Source of the DNA: Rhipicephalus microplus
Taxonomy: Eukaryota > Arthropoda > Arachnida > Ixodida > Ixodidae
NCBI RefSeq assembly: GCF_043290135.1
Contig: NC_134707.1
Span: 70,361,906 to 70,425,905, forward strand
Reading direction: 5' to 3'
Length of the DNA: 64,000 nucleotides
Under the pieces are notes generated by a model. The model ran no database searches. It had not been told where the DNA came from and saw only the letters and a program-made list of their open reading frames with translations. Numbering within the stretch: the stretch's first letter is position 1; the number at the start of each line of letters is the position of its first letter. This document shows positions 31,781 to 45,383 of this stretch, one piece after another. Both the position numbers and the translations under genes were made by a program.

Positions 31781-32440
31781 CATGTTTTTTAGGGGCGAAG
31801 CTTCTTATAGCGGCACCCGTTTGTCCCCCGTAGTATGTAACAAGTATAACACTTTGACCTTCAAGGTGGTGCCGGTGAGAGACTTCTTCTGCGCGTTGTT
31901 GAACAATAAAAAATGGTGCTCAATATACATGTCAATGGCTGCTAATGGGGAACATTTGGCTTTTAGTTAACGCGCAGGCTGCGATCACCATTAGCAGCCA
32001 TTGGCATGTACATTCAGCGCTATCTGACAAGAAAGGCTTGCTACGTTATACTCGCTGGGTGTAACCTCCTTAGCTTTAAAAAGGTTTAGCGAGCATTGAG
32101 CCGCAGTGCCATGTATACAATGAACTTGTATATACCATGAATGAACTCGAGGAGGTTAAAGGTGGGAAGTAAATACGAAGCGCAAGCCGTAAGAAAGTAA
32201 AAGCCGAATTCTCCGCCTCTCATTTCCCATTAGCAGCCATTGGCGTGTACATTGAGCACTATCTGACTGAAAAATTTTGCTACGTCATACTCGCTGGGCG
32301 TAACCTCCTTGGTTTTCGAAATGTTTAGTGAGCGTTCAGCCGCAGTGCCATGAATACAGTGAACTAGTATATACCATGAACTCGAGGTGGTTAAAGGTGG
32401 AAAGTGGACCCGAAGCGCAAGCCGTAAGAAAGTGTGCGTG
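31781..32440. repeat. Composite repeat with a 239-bp tandem duplication and inverted arm
   Basis: Starts near 'ttttttaggggcgaagcttc', a type common in tick repeats. Two related units begin at 31989 and 32228 (period 239; about 200 bases shared, ending 'gcaagccgtaagaaagt'). A 33-base stretch at 31917-31949 is the reverse complement of 32226-32258 with three mismatches. Together these suggest a non-autonomous element that was duplicated in place. Confidence 0.65.
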
Positions 32441-32800
32441 TGCCACCTCTCGTTTAGTCCTTGGAATGTCCGCTGGATGGCGGTGCTTTTATATGGGGAA
32501 TATATGATGAAAAGATGCGAGATGGTGGTACTTGGAGTGTTGAATAGATGGACGAACGGACACATAGACAGATGCATGGATGGACGCATGAACAGACGCA
32601 GGGGCGGCTATATGGACGAACGCAGGGACGGACGCACGAACAGACGCATGCACGGACGGGCTGATGGACGCATGGACGGTCACACTGACGGACGCATGGA
32701 CGAACGGAAGCAAGAACGAATGGACGGACGAATTTTTCGCCCCATTCTCTATCATTCACTCCGTGGATATGCTGCCATTTTTTTAATTTACTTTACGGCT
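32441..32800 (+). repeat. Minisatellite-bearing dispersed repeat, copy A
   Basis: Unique-looking left flank (cacctctcgtttagtccttg, then ggatggcggtgctttta), a core of degenerate GGACGNACGCAT units (32547-32731) and a right flank (cattctctatcattcactcc). The same three-part order recurs reversed at 55180-55480 and, shortened, at 60960-61060. The core has few stops in any frame, which produces long meaningless open frames on both strands. Confidence 0.8.
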
Positions 32801-35800
32801 GGCCATTCAGGATATTGTAAAATGAGGCTCTCATTATTTTTTCGCCTACAGTAATTTCTATAGATAAGCTTTTGTTCGAGTAAGGTACACCGGCGGGTGT
32901 AGTCTTGACCGTTTGCTTTCAGGAAGCACCGCATGCTGCCCTCTTGAGTTAAAAGATAATCGCCGAACAAAAATTTTTCAATACATGAGCGAAGTTTTTA
33001 GTGATTGGCAGATCGGTATGTATGTGGTTTTCGAATCGTGATATCAAATACTATTCATTATTGATGCGTGTTTTTGATATACAGGAAATAAACTAGATCA
33101 AATGGTAAAAATAGCTCGTTAGCTGACGCTATCTTTCAGCTCCCTTTCTCCCAAACACGCTCTAAAAATTTTTCAATATACCTATCCTTTGCGAGAATAA
33201 ATTTCGGAAATGCGTTTTTACAAACAATAACTTGAGGCTACTTAAGTAACAGATTACTGCACATGCAGCAAACTATATGAACGTTGTAAGCTAAGCAATT
33301 AATTTTGATTGTCAGTGTTCATAAATTGAAAATGTGCATCGTGTGCTTTTTTTTAAATATCAAATTAAGCAGTGATCCCTTTTCTAATCACATCAAGAGA
33401 ATGAGGATACGTGTAACTTCTGAATTGGAGATAAAAGATTTATGACTGCACACCTACGCACCTACAGATGAAGAGTTCTTCAGCCTAACCATACTTTTAT
33501 AATTAGGCGTGCTTTCTTATATGTATAGAAAGAGCAGGATTCATGCTACTTTGCGAATACCTAATTGCAGTTCTTTATTGCAAGAAGACGTTAACAGGCC
33601 CCATCGGGAATTCCCGGGAGTCCTTGCTTCATCGTCTCCTTAACTGGCAACGTCAGGTTAGTGCTTGGTTCTTACCCGATTGGTTTAGTCTAAGCAGATG
33701 CTGGCAGCGTTCCGAAGCGTGGATTGTTGCCAAGTACAACTGAAGCGCAGCTTATGAGCGGGGAACGCGAAAAATAACACCACGTCTGAAAGCGTGTCTT
33801 CAAGCAGTCGTCTGTTTGCGGACCGCTGTTTCTCTAGTTTACCATGTGCCGTGCAGTGTTAGCAGTTTCCCGTTAAAAGATGAAAACTCCGAAAGAAAGC
33901 AGAACTTTCATCCTTTTTCCTTTAGTCATAAACACTGATGACAAAATGATGAAAATATGTCAAAGCTGTGCATAACAAATATTTGATATTTATATCTCTC
34001 TCGTCTTTACGAGATTGCACATGCAATGCCACTGTATTACTTATCGACATCAGTCGCCTGTCTCGTCATGCCACTGTTCGAGTGATATCGCCATGATTTT
34101 AGTGAAGAGTGCGGACTGAAGGCAAATCTTTCAAAACCGAGGTGAAATGCTTTACTCAGAATAGATATTGAGCGTTTGAGAGCTATGTGGTTGCATATAT
34201 GTAAAATTGTATATATGTATATATGTATATATGAATAACACACTTAGGCAACACCAACAACCAAGTGAGCAGTGAAGGTAACTAGACCAGATGACGAACT
34301 TTAAAATGTCTTTCCTTCTCTTTTCCTTCTACCATTCATCTCATGCTTTATTTCCAAGCGATTTATCTCTCCTTGAGTGGACAGTCCCTGTAAACATATT
34401 CCACCACAGCTTGAGTGAATGGATGAATGGAATAACATTCATTTTTATATATAAAGCGTAGGCTCAGTAATACATAAAGAAAATAGCAACGGAAGCCCTC
34501 AGTATGTATTTTTCACATTTACATTCCTTACGAACATTTATTTAAAGATCTCCGCTCACAAACTGTTGTGTCCTTAAGTCAGTGGGAAGCCGGTGATCAT
34601 ATTTATATGCCTGATTCGACAAGCTGAAAATGCTGTCGACCAACAATTCCTTGCCAACAACATGTATGCAATACAAGTCTTCTAGGCTGCTGAATTCCTA
34701 CGTGAAATTCAATGCCACTGTATCGATGCGTTGCCCGCGACATCATACAAGCATAGCATGGCTCCAACATGGCGGCTGAGATGGTGAAATGACATCACAG
34801 TCTCTCGGTAGTTGGCCTGCTATCAATATTCGAGAGCTGAGCTAGTTTATGCGTATTCAATACAAAAAAAAGACAGGGCTTGCAAACATGAACCCTTGAA
34901 AAATATCAAGGTTCCACGAAGAGGCATTTGTACTGTTCTAACCTCGTTAATTTGTTCGCGTTTTGACGCCCTGGCTACTTACAGCCTCTATCGATCTAAT
35001 AACGACGTCGCCGGAACTGTATTGGGTCTCTGTGCACGAATAGCAGAAGAACGAAGATTCAGTGTACTAGAGCACCATGCACACCCATGCCTTGAAGTCG
35101 CCTCTAACTTATAGCACTCAGATTTTTTGAGCAGTCACAAACACCACTGAAGGTCATGAACACGCCCTGTTTTTTTTAACATTGAGGATTTTTAAGCCGG
35201 CCTAAAATAACTTTGGTATGTACAAGAAAACCATGCTCATCACTTGTACCAGAAAACTGGGATAAATCCGACGTTTCACCAGTGGTCCGCTGGAGATGAA
35301 GAAGGGAGCAGACGGACGTCCTACACCAATGCAAGGAATCAAGGTGTGCTGTTAACTGACATTGTCAGCGTTGACGACTAGTGGGTGCGGCACCGTTAGC
35401 ACAAAAAAGTGACGGAGAAGCCAATGCTGGAGCCAAAAGCTTGGAATGTGTGCAACGAGAAGGTTGCAGAATCGATGGAAGCCCAACGTGAGTGACGTGC
35501 CCGTAAGTCTATGGAAGATGAGAGCAAACTTTTTCAACACATGTTTATGCCACTGGAATGTTGGCCTCAGTGTCGTATTTGCGAATATATGGAGCTGTTT
35601 CTCACTCCAGGCAAATTAGGCGCAGGCAAATGAACATGATCTAAAGATCTGACACTTACACTCTTAAAAAAAATGGAGTGAGGTGCTCTCCATTTAGGGA
35701 GAAACGGCGATGTCCCCAATGTTCGTCTTTAAATAGAGAAACGTTGCTCCCTCATCCACGGAGAAACACGTTCCTCCTTATGAAAATAAACATGGCTGCC

Positions 35801-37840
35801 CCCCGGCGAAGCGAGTAGGCTTAGCAAATGCAACAATTCTCGACTGATAAGGAGTACACGGCACTGAAAGTTACAAAAAACGGTCCCGCTGAGCTTGATA
35901 TTGTGCGAAATGATTATAAAAACAAGCAGACGAACCTGTGGCGGTGAACACACCGCGAAAGAGAACGACGGAGCAAGTACCTTTGGTTCGGTCAGCGAAG
36001 CCACGTTCACTCCGATAGACACGGATATATACTGCAGAGCCCTCACCTGAAGAGTGCATGCTAGGCTTGCTGTATTCATTTCTCGCAGATTCACAGTGTA
36101 GCGAGGTTATCCATGCGTTTACGGGTCCACAGGTCACGAGATGTGCCTCCAAACCGTTGACTCGATCGCAGCGAAACCATTGCGACTCAGTATTGCAGCT
36201 TTGATAGACAGATGTTCAACGTTATATAAGTAGCTGGAGGTGTGAGAGCGTCATATCGGTGAAGTAGGTAGTAGCTGGCGCCATCTAGAGGGACTGAACA
36301 AAATTTAAAAAAAAAAGTTGCCTGCCGCGAGGTACATTGTCGTGCCCTCTTTCACGGCTTCATTGCGGATTGTTTACGCCTCAGCCCATTCAGGATTATT
36401 TACGTCACAGCCCACTGAGGATTACTGTCACTGACACCGGAAGACTAACTATGCGCTGGTGCAATGCATATAACTACACATGCACACATACTGCACATAT
36501 AGTACGCAACAAATATACGCTATCATATACGCTAACAAATACGCAACAAAAGCACAATCAACCACTCACAGCAACGAATCCCTTTACAACGTGTTTACTC
36601 ACACCATACTATAATAGCGCGCCAGCTTATATAGCAATGAATTTCGACTGACCATAGTGGCACAGGTTACAGGTAGGATTTCTTACACTTTTTTTACGTT
36701 TCGTATTAATATCACGGCATGCGCACACGTAAATATATTGTATCTGATGCTAAGACAAACGCGAGTTTATCAATGGTTGCACAATAATGAACGGAATAAT
36801 TACTAGAGCTTATCAGGTTTTCACGAAGGCGGATACCCCCAAGCCTTGCATAGTTTCCCACGGCATTCCGAACGCTGCGCCATCTGTTGAACACTGCCAC
36901 AGTTACTTTTTTTTTCTTGAAGCCTTCGAGAGTGCAAACACTTGCCGCGCGTTAGCCATTTCGGAGGTCACGTTTCTTTTTCTTCTTGTTACTTGGAGAG
37001 GGCACAGCATGCAGACCAAACTTTGTCTCCGTTGTGGTAGGTGTTCTGTAGTCACGTCGACCTCGTTTAGTTGCTTCGTCTTAACGTTTGCTTATATTCT
37101 TTTTACGTGCGTACCACAAGTGTGACCGTTAGCCATGGATACAGTACACCACTAGCCCTTCAATGACAAGGTTTGTGATGCGGTAACGACCGTCCTAGCA
37201 GTGTATACGTACGTTACAATGTGGGTCTTTCGAGAGGATTAAGCGATGACCTCGCATCCGACGGTATTTTTTCGTGAGCTATGACAGTGGCTGTTGGCGG
37301 CGCGGCAGCTCTAATACTCGAGTGGAGGAACTATCGGTGCAGTGCGCAAGCTTACTATAACTTTATATAATGTTGTGTCTGCATACATTTCTGTTTCAGA
37401 TGCCTCTCGCGATTCGCCTCGCGAGTCAACTGGCAATTATTGTGCGTGCCACAATTTTGTTGTTAGCGCTGCGGCTGTGGTGGTTATTACTCTGGATTCG
37501 GAATACTCTTTTCACAAAGGTGAGTGAGCGTTAGTACTTACTTGCTGTGCACAGCTGTTACTAGAAGTGCATTTTGTGTTGAGTTTCTCACGACAAAGGA
37601 GAATCATGGATGAGAAAGGCATACTGCACGCGTGCATAATTCCTTTCTACTTCTCAGTGCTGGCATGGGCAATTCAAAACGAATGCGATTCAGAATTTGG
37701 TTTAACCTACAGAAGTCATTGGTTCACTTTTCACAAAAGTTTAGTTATGATGATGTTTAAAAAGTTTCTGATGGTTGTAACCTAGCCTGGCGAATAAACA
37801 CTCGGTGAAACTTCGCAGGCTGTTTCCCTTTGTGCTTTCA
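32801..37840. other. Unassigned AT-rich stretch
   Basis: No coding similarity recognised. It contains a TATATG-type microsatellite (about 34195-34235), an isolated element end (35656-35690, see the TA-flanked element at 38176) and a 26-bp tandem repeat at 36367-36436. Open frames at 33543-33743 and 36787-37125 show no family signature. Confidence 0.45.
36367..36436. repeat. 26-bp tandem repeat, about 2.7 units
   Basis: Units at 36367-36392 and 36393-36418 (both beginning ggatt.tttacg and containing cagccca) plus a partial third beginning ggattactg. Confidence 0.8.
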
Positions 37841-37990
37841 CCTGCCGTGGTAGCGTAGCCTTATTGGGTGTCGTGTGACTATGCTGGAGGACGCAGGTTC
37901 GACTTCCGGCCACGGCGGCCGTATTCGAATGGGGGTAAACTGCAAAGAACATCCATATGGCGGTAGTGGCACGTATAACTCTATCAATTG
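37841..37990 (+). repeat. Second tRNA-derived SINE family
   Basis: The head cctgccgtggtagcgtagcc, B-box-like ggttcgacttccgg and body ggccacggcggccgtattcg are distinct from the other SINE copies. The A and B boxes have tRNA-like spacing. A related family is common in tick genomes (from memory, not checked). Confidence 0.75.
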
Positions 37991-38175
37991 TATATGATCG
38001 TACTTTCACGCATGGAGTGTACAGTGGTATCAGGTTTCCTAGAATGATGAAAAATTAAGTGTGATGCTTTTTTACGCGCCTCGTTGAATTCACGAGTGCT
38101 GTTGGTGCCGTGCGAAACTAAAAATGCGTGGGCTTACCAAGTATGTCGACACCGAAAAAAATCATTATTTTTTTA

Positions 38176-38621
38176 CACTCTAAGGTAATCGATAAAGCAA
38201 GACTGCTTGGGAAGCAGAGCTCCTTGTATTCGTGACAAATCGGTAGTATGAAACAACATGAGACACACATGGAAGTGTGCGGAGCATCGTGCGAGTGCCT
38301 GACGATAAAAAAAAGAGAGGCTTTTACTCTACACTAATAAAACAAAAAAAAACGTCACTCCTGCATTGCTTACAGCAATCTTAGGTAAAAGCAATCGCTC
38401 GCGACTGGCCGCGGCCGGCTATAGGCTTGGCGTGCGCATTCGCGCGAGCAAGACCCCCGTGATTGAGGAGAAACTTGAACGCTGAAGGAGAAACGTTGCT
38501 TCTTTGGTCCTTGTCGCGAGAGGGCGCGACGGGTAAAGCGCCCGAAAGGGAGGAAGTCGCTGCGCCGAAGGAGGAACGGAGCCCGTTTCTCCATTCTCGC
38601 TCCCTTTTTTTTTTTAGAGTG
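38176..38621. mobile_element. Candidate MITE with TA flanks
   Basis: CACTCTAA at 38176-38183 is matched by the reverse complement of TTAGAGTG at 38614-38621, each with TA outside. TA duplications are typical of Tc1/mariner-type elements. The right end continues into an A-rich stretch (reverse complement cactctaaaaaaaaaaaggg). A similar end (cactcttaaaaaaaatggag) lies at about 35660 without a partner. The inverted repeat is short, so this is tentative. Confidence 0.4.
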
Positions 38622-41600
38622 TAGACGAGAAGTTGTATTTCACGAAAATCTAAGGATCTCGGGAAGCTGATTTCGCGAGGCGCATGTAAGGTAGTACTCT
38701 CCAGTATTTAAGGGCTATGGTTGTAACTGAGGCTCTTTTGGAAAAGCCTAATAATTACGGAAAAATGGTCATTACAGAGGTCAAATAAGCCACCGATAAA
38801 AAACCGTTCGCCGATTTGTGCGCAAAAGGGCTCCTCATCGTATCGTCAAAATCTACATCTCACGTCGCTTCCAGCCTTGAATCCAAAAACCGGTGCCAAT
38901 TTTCGCGTCCTAAAATAAATGTTTATCAAATACTTCTTTACTGGCTGGTACACCCAATACAAAGGGAGAAATTCAATAACTGCGAAACGCCAGAAAACTA
39001 CTGTATGCAAAAGTACATGTACTCTAAAAGATACTCATGGTTGAAAGTTGTGCGAAACAGATTTATTATGTGAATAATATTCAGGTTGAAAAAAGCAACA
39101 AATTTTATCGAGTAAAATGATTTTGATCCAGTATATGTGGTATTTCTTGAGCCTGTAATGTACAATTGCATATATTCAAAGCAGATATCTTGTTGCAGAG
39201 ATTTTGTATCATATGCGTTCAACCGTAACTGAAAGCAAGAAAAAAAGAGGGAGGGTAGCCAGACTTCATAGGTTCGTATATATGTTATGTTCATAATTCA
39301 AATATTTTTAATTTTGCAGTCAACGAAGATAATAGAAAACCAATGTATCACATCGGCTGTGTTTGTCTTTGAATTCATTTGTTGTAGAACGGAAGAAAAC
39401 AGTGTGCTTCAGAAAAGTTCATGCGACAAGCCTTTGGACTACAACTTTTTACGTACCATTTCCACTCAGTCATCAATGTGAATTCACCGCGACGTGCTGA
39501 TAAAGAAATATTATTATTTTATGAGGGCATATACATGTTTATTTCTAATAAAAATGAACAGAAACTCAGACGGCAGTAAACAGAGAAACTAGCAAAACTG
39601 AAAACGCCTAGTAATCTAGTACTTGCCAAAATATATTTTTTCTCGTTCTCTTCTTGCATGCCAATATTGAGTTCCACTATGTGCTTTCTGCACATAGTGC
39701 TTTTACTGCTGCAGCGTAGCTTTGCGAATGCTTACACTTGAAAAAGAAGCACGCGTACTCCTGTGCAGTCAGCGTCAGCATTGTGTGCTCTTTGACTCGC
39801 ACTACGCAAAAAAAGTGCTAGTGAGGAACGTGTTTCAGTCTCATTACATTACTTGCGCTCCAGTTCGCAGTGGACATAGAAGAAAATAGTGAATGTACTA
39901 ATCAAGATCTTTTAAGACAGCCTTGTTTTAGAGTTTATTAGCGTACTCAGGCCTTACAGAAGCAACTTGTGGCCCGAAATACATCCAATCGGGTCATTAT
40001 AGGGTTTTTTTAAGGACCGCGGAAAATGTTTTCAGACAGCACTGAAAATAGAAGAACCGTAGTCACTGAGAAACATCCATGTTAATTGAATTTATCTGAT
40101 GAGTTCTTACATATATAATTTATCTTTTCTCAGGATGCTTTTATGGCGGTCGGTTAACTTTTATTCTTTGTCTTGCGACTGCACCTAACAACGTTCAATG
40201 AACAGTTAGGCAATCCGAACGAAATATGGTGTACACGAGAACAACTTCTAGCTTCTCGATTTGTGTGTGTGTGTGTGTGTGTGTGCCCGTGTGCGAAGGA
40301 GAGCTGCAATACCCCTTATGAACGAGCGTTGGGCTACAAACCACTCGTTGACGCCACCTGCAGCCGGCGCTGCTTGAAAACACAACACTCGCTAACTTGC
40401 TGCTATATATATGTGGTTCACATCGTACGGGTATCTTGCGCTTCACGGAGGAAATAAAGCAGCCCAGTTTTTGTGAAGTGTAACACGACTGTGAAACACA
40501 CTACCGAAACAAACAATAATAATAAGGTGACCTCAAATGTGTTAGTAAGGTACTTTATTCACAGAAGTTCTTCGCATCTAATGCAACAACTGCTTGTGTA
40601 TTCTCTAGTGTTTGGTTAAACAATTATGTGTTAATGGGTTGAACAAGATAAGCAGATAAATTTGTACTAGCCGCTTGTAATGAAGCGCCTGGGTAACAAC
40701 GTTCACACACATTCACTGCTTTATGAGACGTTGTTCCAGAGGTATCTTGCATTTAGTATTTTTGTGTTATATGTAAGAAGTCTTTTTTGCTCCTCCGTGG
40801 AACCTAACTTATCCCATATCAACACAGGGGCAGCCAGTTTTGATTCCCGTCTTCGTGCAATATTTCCTGACTGGGCAGGCATTAATAAATTGTTTCCACT
40901 TTGTTGACCAGATTAGAGTCGCCTTTAACCTGCGGATTTCTGAGTACACCTTAGGACTCCTCTGCACCGGTTCCAAGATAGAGTTAGAAATTACTTGGCA
41001 TGTACATTGAAGCTGTGTAATTCCAAGTTCGAATATTGTGTTTGATCCTTAAAAATACGTGCGATAATTTATTCGACGCTTTGAACTTGACCAGAATTGG
41101 ACAAGAGTTTTGGGAAAAGCCAGTGGCAGTAAATGAAAGACTGGGTAATCTTCACATATACGAAAGGTAAAAACTTGCTGAACGGCTAAACGTCACGCTG
41201 CTAACGTTTAAGCACATCCCGACATCCAATTTTGCAACTCGTCGCCTTTTTTTGTAAGCGCAGATTATTGAGGCAAGCGCTACTAAATTTGTTTCATCAC
41301 CCATTTTCTTTCAGATCGTCGAAAGCTGTTATTTCGCCGAGTATCTTTGAACACTACGCCGACTGTGACCTATCATATACAATAATAAAAATAGAAAGGG
41401 AAATATTTGAGAAAAAGTAGCTAAAAACTGGTAGGTAGAATCGACATAGATTTTTCGCTCTTTATTGACACCTTACGTTTGTGTTTTTTTTTCACTTTTT
41501 GTGTTTGTCTCTCGCTGCAGTACAAGTTGGAAAGATAACTGAAAGAAGATCTTAGTCTTTTTGATTTTATTGATCTTTTGACCAGTGACACCAGAAAAAA

Positions 41601-44527
41601 GTGAGTAAGATAAAACACTCGGCCTACGAGCGTTGGGTAAGCACAACTTGACCACTGAGTCTAAAAAACTGTGTGTAGGGTCTTAAGGGCCCGATAAGAC
41701 ACTATACCATTCTGAACGAATGTCACCTAAACAAATTGAAGGTCAATTAAAACATGTGTGGTGCGCAAAATATTGGAGCTTTTTTTATCTTATAATTGAT
41801 TAAGAATTTGAAATCCAATCGCAGTTCCCATTCGCTGCGTGAAGTTCTTTTTATGCAATACTGCGGAGAGCCATAAGCGCATTATTTTGATGCTCTGCCA
41901 TGTCGAAAAAAAAAAGGGACCAATGGCATGTTTTCATAAATACTTCTTCATTTTATGTACACTATATATGGGAACGTTTCGAAGCGCTTTGAAAAACTAT
42001 GCGTGTTATACCCCAAGGTCAGTCAACAATTTTCTGTATTAGCCGGATTCATAAGTTACTGCAAAGTTTCCTGCTTCACAAGGATCCTCTGCGCAGTGAT
42101 CTCAAATGATCATGTGACGTGTGTATTGCAATGTAGAAGGAAATATTCTGAAACCTACCAGATCGAAACTGATGCTCTAAAAATGTGGCAAAAATGGTGC
42201 ATGATGTGTGTCAAAAAGTGTACGTAGCAATTGGAGTTCAACCCGCGTCACTAACCCACGTACATTTTGACTTTTCATGCTACCGATACTTATGTGTGCA
42301 CCTTGCATGGCCAATAGTGCCTGGTAACCGCAGCCCGCACTTTTTTTTTCGATGCCATGATTACAATGAGCAAGTGCAAGTACAGCTGGTTCGCGAAATT
42401 ATTCAAGGGTGCCAAATACGTCCAGCGTTGCAGAAACTTATCTGCGTACACTCGACAGCAAGTTTTACTCGAAGGTTTCAAACTTTGATCTGGCCTTGCT
42501 TGACTGTTGCCAATCGAGAAGTGCTAGGCGCTGTTGGCGAGGTAAGACCTCGGTGTGCTTTGAGAGTATGTTGGCATGCATGGGTAATAAATACCTCGGC
42601 AAAAGAGTCTATCGCTACGATGAGATGACGTCAAACGGCTACAGAACACCCTGCGGAGCGTTCGTGTTAACCTTGGTGACGACTGTGCAGGCTCAAAATT
42701 ACAGTACTGTTGCTCCAATAAAATTTATATTCGAAAACGTCAGGGCAATACTGCAACTCTGATCGTCGAGGGTTCAAACATGGTCCCAACTCGCCGCACT
42801 TCTGCGATATATGACGATACGGTATCGCATATCAACGTAATGTCAGCTAAGGGGTGAGATGGTGGGAAGGAAAATTTAATTCTCTGTTTGTTCTCTGTCA
42901 CGCTACCCGACCTCATGAACGTAGGAGCACCGACTGCTATCTCTTGTGTGGAATAGCCAACTACCCTTTTTATCGGCTGTTGCTGTAGACATTTATAGAC
43001 AGCTGGACTTAATTTTTAGGAAGAATATTCCACATCGTGATTACAAACAACGACGTTTACATCCATTCTAACACGTGGTAAGTTTGGTTTGATTTCAATG
43101 CACATCGGCCAGTCAGTAAATAGGAAACCTCAGCCTGTGACCATAGATGTAGCCAGGGTTGACGGGTTTAAACTTTCTACGCAATGTTCCCTCAACCCTC
43201 CCCTCGTTACAGTTTTCAATTTTGCATTTCCGTATATTCTTGCGTGTATGGAAACACGTTTATTGACATATATAAAGTATAATTTATACGCACCCTCAAT
43301 AAATTGTTTTGCTGCAGATCTGACACTCGCACTTCTCATCCCAGGAAAGCAAATGGGTGATAGTCGCTGATGTGCACAATGAATTGAATAGGTCAACTTT
43401 TTTGCTTTATAAGCCTTCTCTAAGTCGATGAAAATAATTTAAAACTGTCATGTTGCCCACACTTTTGAGTTCATCGTATTGTGCCACATTGCGCTACAAT
43501 TCTGGTCATGAAAACCATCGCACTGACGTGATGTCCAGTGTGTTTCTGCTTGCCTACACCATAACTGCCATGAGTAAAGTGAATATTTCTTTGCTGGCCA
43601 TGTCCTTGCAATGACCGTACGTACGTGACTACGTCACGCCACTGGCTCCTTTGTGCTAAAACTATGTACGCACCTGGACGTAACATTTTGTCATCGAGCG
43701 GAGTTGACTGATGAACAACGCCCTCGATTTTACTGCTACCGCCAGCAGCGCAGGTGGGAGTCATATTTTTGTCTGACGACAAAGATAGAGTCCTATTTGT
43801 ATGGGTATAATAGTTCTTTAATGCGATTCATCTGGAATGCTTCGCTGATAAGGTAGATTATGGAATGTTCTTTTCGCAGTGTTTGCTTCATCGAGCGTTT
43901 TGCACCCAAAATAAACGTGAAAAAGACGCACGTTTTGCATAGTGCATTGCACCTTCGGTTAAATCATTACACAGTAGTTTGTGGGACACGCGACGAAAAG
44001 CCACGTGATGTTTTTCAAAAGAAAGCGTGCATGAAAGAAAGCCCCCTATGTTTCGGTACTCGCTTTGTTGTCGAGACCACCAGCATTACAGCATAATAAT
44101 GAGCCAACAAGAATGATGCAATACATTTTGCAATTTCTAAATTGATTATACACCAGTCGTGTTCTTTGCTGCTAGATATATTATTCTTTCCAGCCAGTCT
44201 CCAAGTTGAAACTCTTTCAAAGTGCTCTTCTGTGTGCGCGGTGGGGTGTAGCCAACGCATGCAACGCTGTGAAGTCAGCGAAGCGGGAAAGTCGCGCACT
44301 ATAGCATTAATGGTCCGACAGTACCATATGATATTCTTACCTGTAAGTTAACTATACTCTTGTGAAACATTGTTATGAACTGCTTCTTTCTCTTTCTGTT
44401 TAATGGTGCAGTGTCTCTTGCGTTAGTTGTACAACTGACCTTATCAAGGTAATCTGACGTACCCACATTGAAACTCTTGAGTCGGAGAACGTTTTAAGGT
44501 AGCCTCGACCGTAGAGTTTCTCAAAAT
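38622..44527. other. Unassigned AT-rich stretch
   Basis: No gene recognised. It contains a TG microsatellite at about 40261-40285 and a perfect 10-bp hairpin at 39675-39699. Open frames at 42185-42762 have no family signature. Confidence 0.45.
40261..40285. repeat. (TG)n microsatellite
   Basis: About 12 uninterrupted TG units followed by a degenerate continuation. Confidence 0.9.
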
Positions 44528-44530
44528 TAA

Positions 44531-44933
44531 CTAGAGGGCACTCTGGCGCTGCGATCATTCAGCGACCATGAGAATGATGGGTAGTACACACATTTGCCTA
44601 GTCTTCGTAATTGTGGGCGGCGAATCGTACTTGTGGCTTCGTATATTGCTGTGTTTCGATTTTGTTTTGAAAGAAAGATTCAACGCTTTTAAACTTCGTG
44701 ACCCGATTTGAAAAGGTAATGAAAAAAAAATAGGCTGGTGTGCGCAATCGCTGAACTTTTGCCAATTTTTGTTTCATGAGAAACAGCTTCAAGCCACACG
44801 AACACACACGCAGTCAAAAGCAGGGCAGAAGTACGAAGTTTAGACAAATGAGTGCACTACCCATCATTCCCATGCTCGGTGAAGCGCTGTGTGTTGCAGT
44901 TCCCATAGACACCCGCGCCAAAGTTTCCTCTAG
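44531..44933. mobile_element. MITE, PIF/Harbinger-like (TAA duplication), copy 1
   Basis: Ends CTAGAGGGCACTCTGGCGC and, in reverse complement, CTAGAGGAAACTTTGGCGC agree at 16 of 19 bases, and TAA flanks both sides (44528-44530, 44934-44936). A second inverted block inside (gaatgatgggtag on the left, ctacccatcattc on the right) lengthens the repeat. A three-base TWA-type duplication suggests the Harbinger group. No coding sequence. Confidence 0.65.
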
Positions 44934-45383
44934 TAAGTATTGTGAGAAGCTTTATGGCCTCGACGTTTCTGCCATAACCACCATTGCCGTAGCGAATCGC
45001 AACACTTTGTGCATGCTCAGAATACCGAACACGTAGTATTATTATTATTGAAAATAAGGTCCACCAAGCTCAGTACGTAGAAAGGGCGTACCACTCCCAA
45101 ACTGACCCCCACATGACCGAAGACAATGGTATAGCGCCATTTCCCGCGGGAGCGTGCTATCGGTGATTTGACTCATAGATGTAGCACAGTTACACGTGCC
45201 AACGTGTTCGTGTATAGATCGTGAAAGTTGTGCTTAGAATAAAAATTGAATAAAATACTGGCTCGATGGCCTGCGTTGCGGGTCCAAGGCGTTACATTGT
45301 CCAAGTGGGATGCAGTGCTATGGAGTCCAATTTAAGGTACACAACTATGGGCAGTCCAACGGGACAACAACATGGCGGAGAGG

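Noticed and set aside
32387..32854. Long open frames on both strands over the GGACG array
   Set aside because: The repeat unit has few stops in any frame; the frames are products of the minisatellite, not genes. The same holds at 55180-55470.
42185..42762. Small secreted Cys-containing tick protein
   Set aside because: Overlapping frames contain some Cys but no signal peptide in the right place and no recognisable salivary family spacing.
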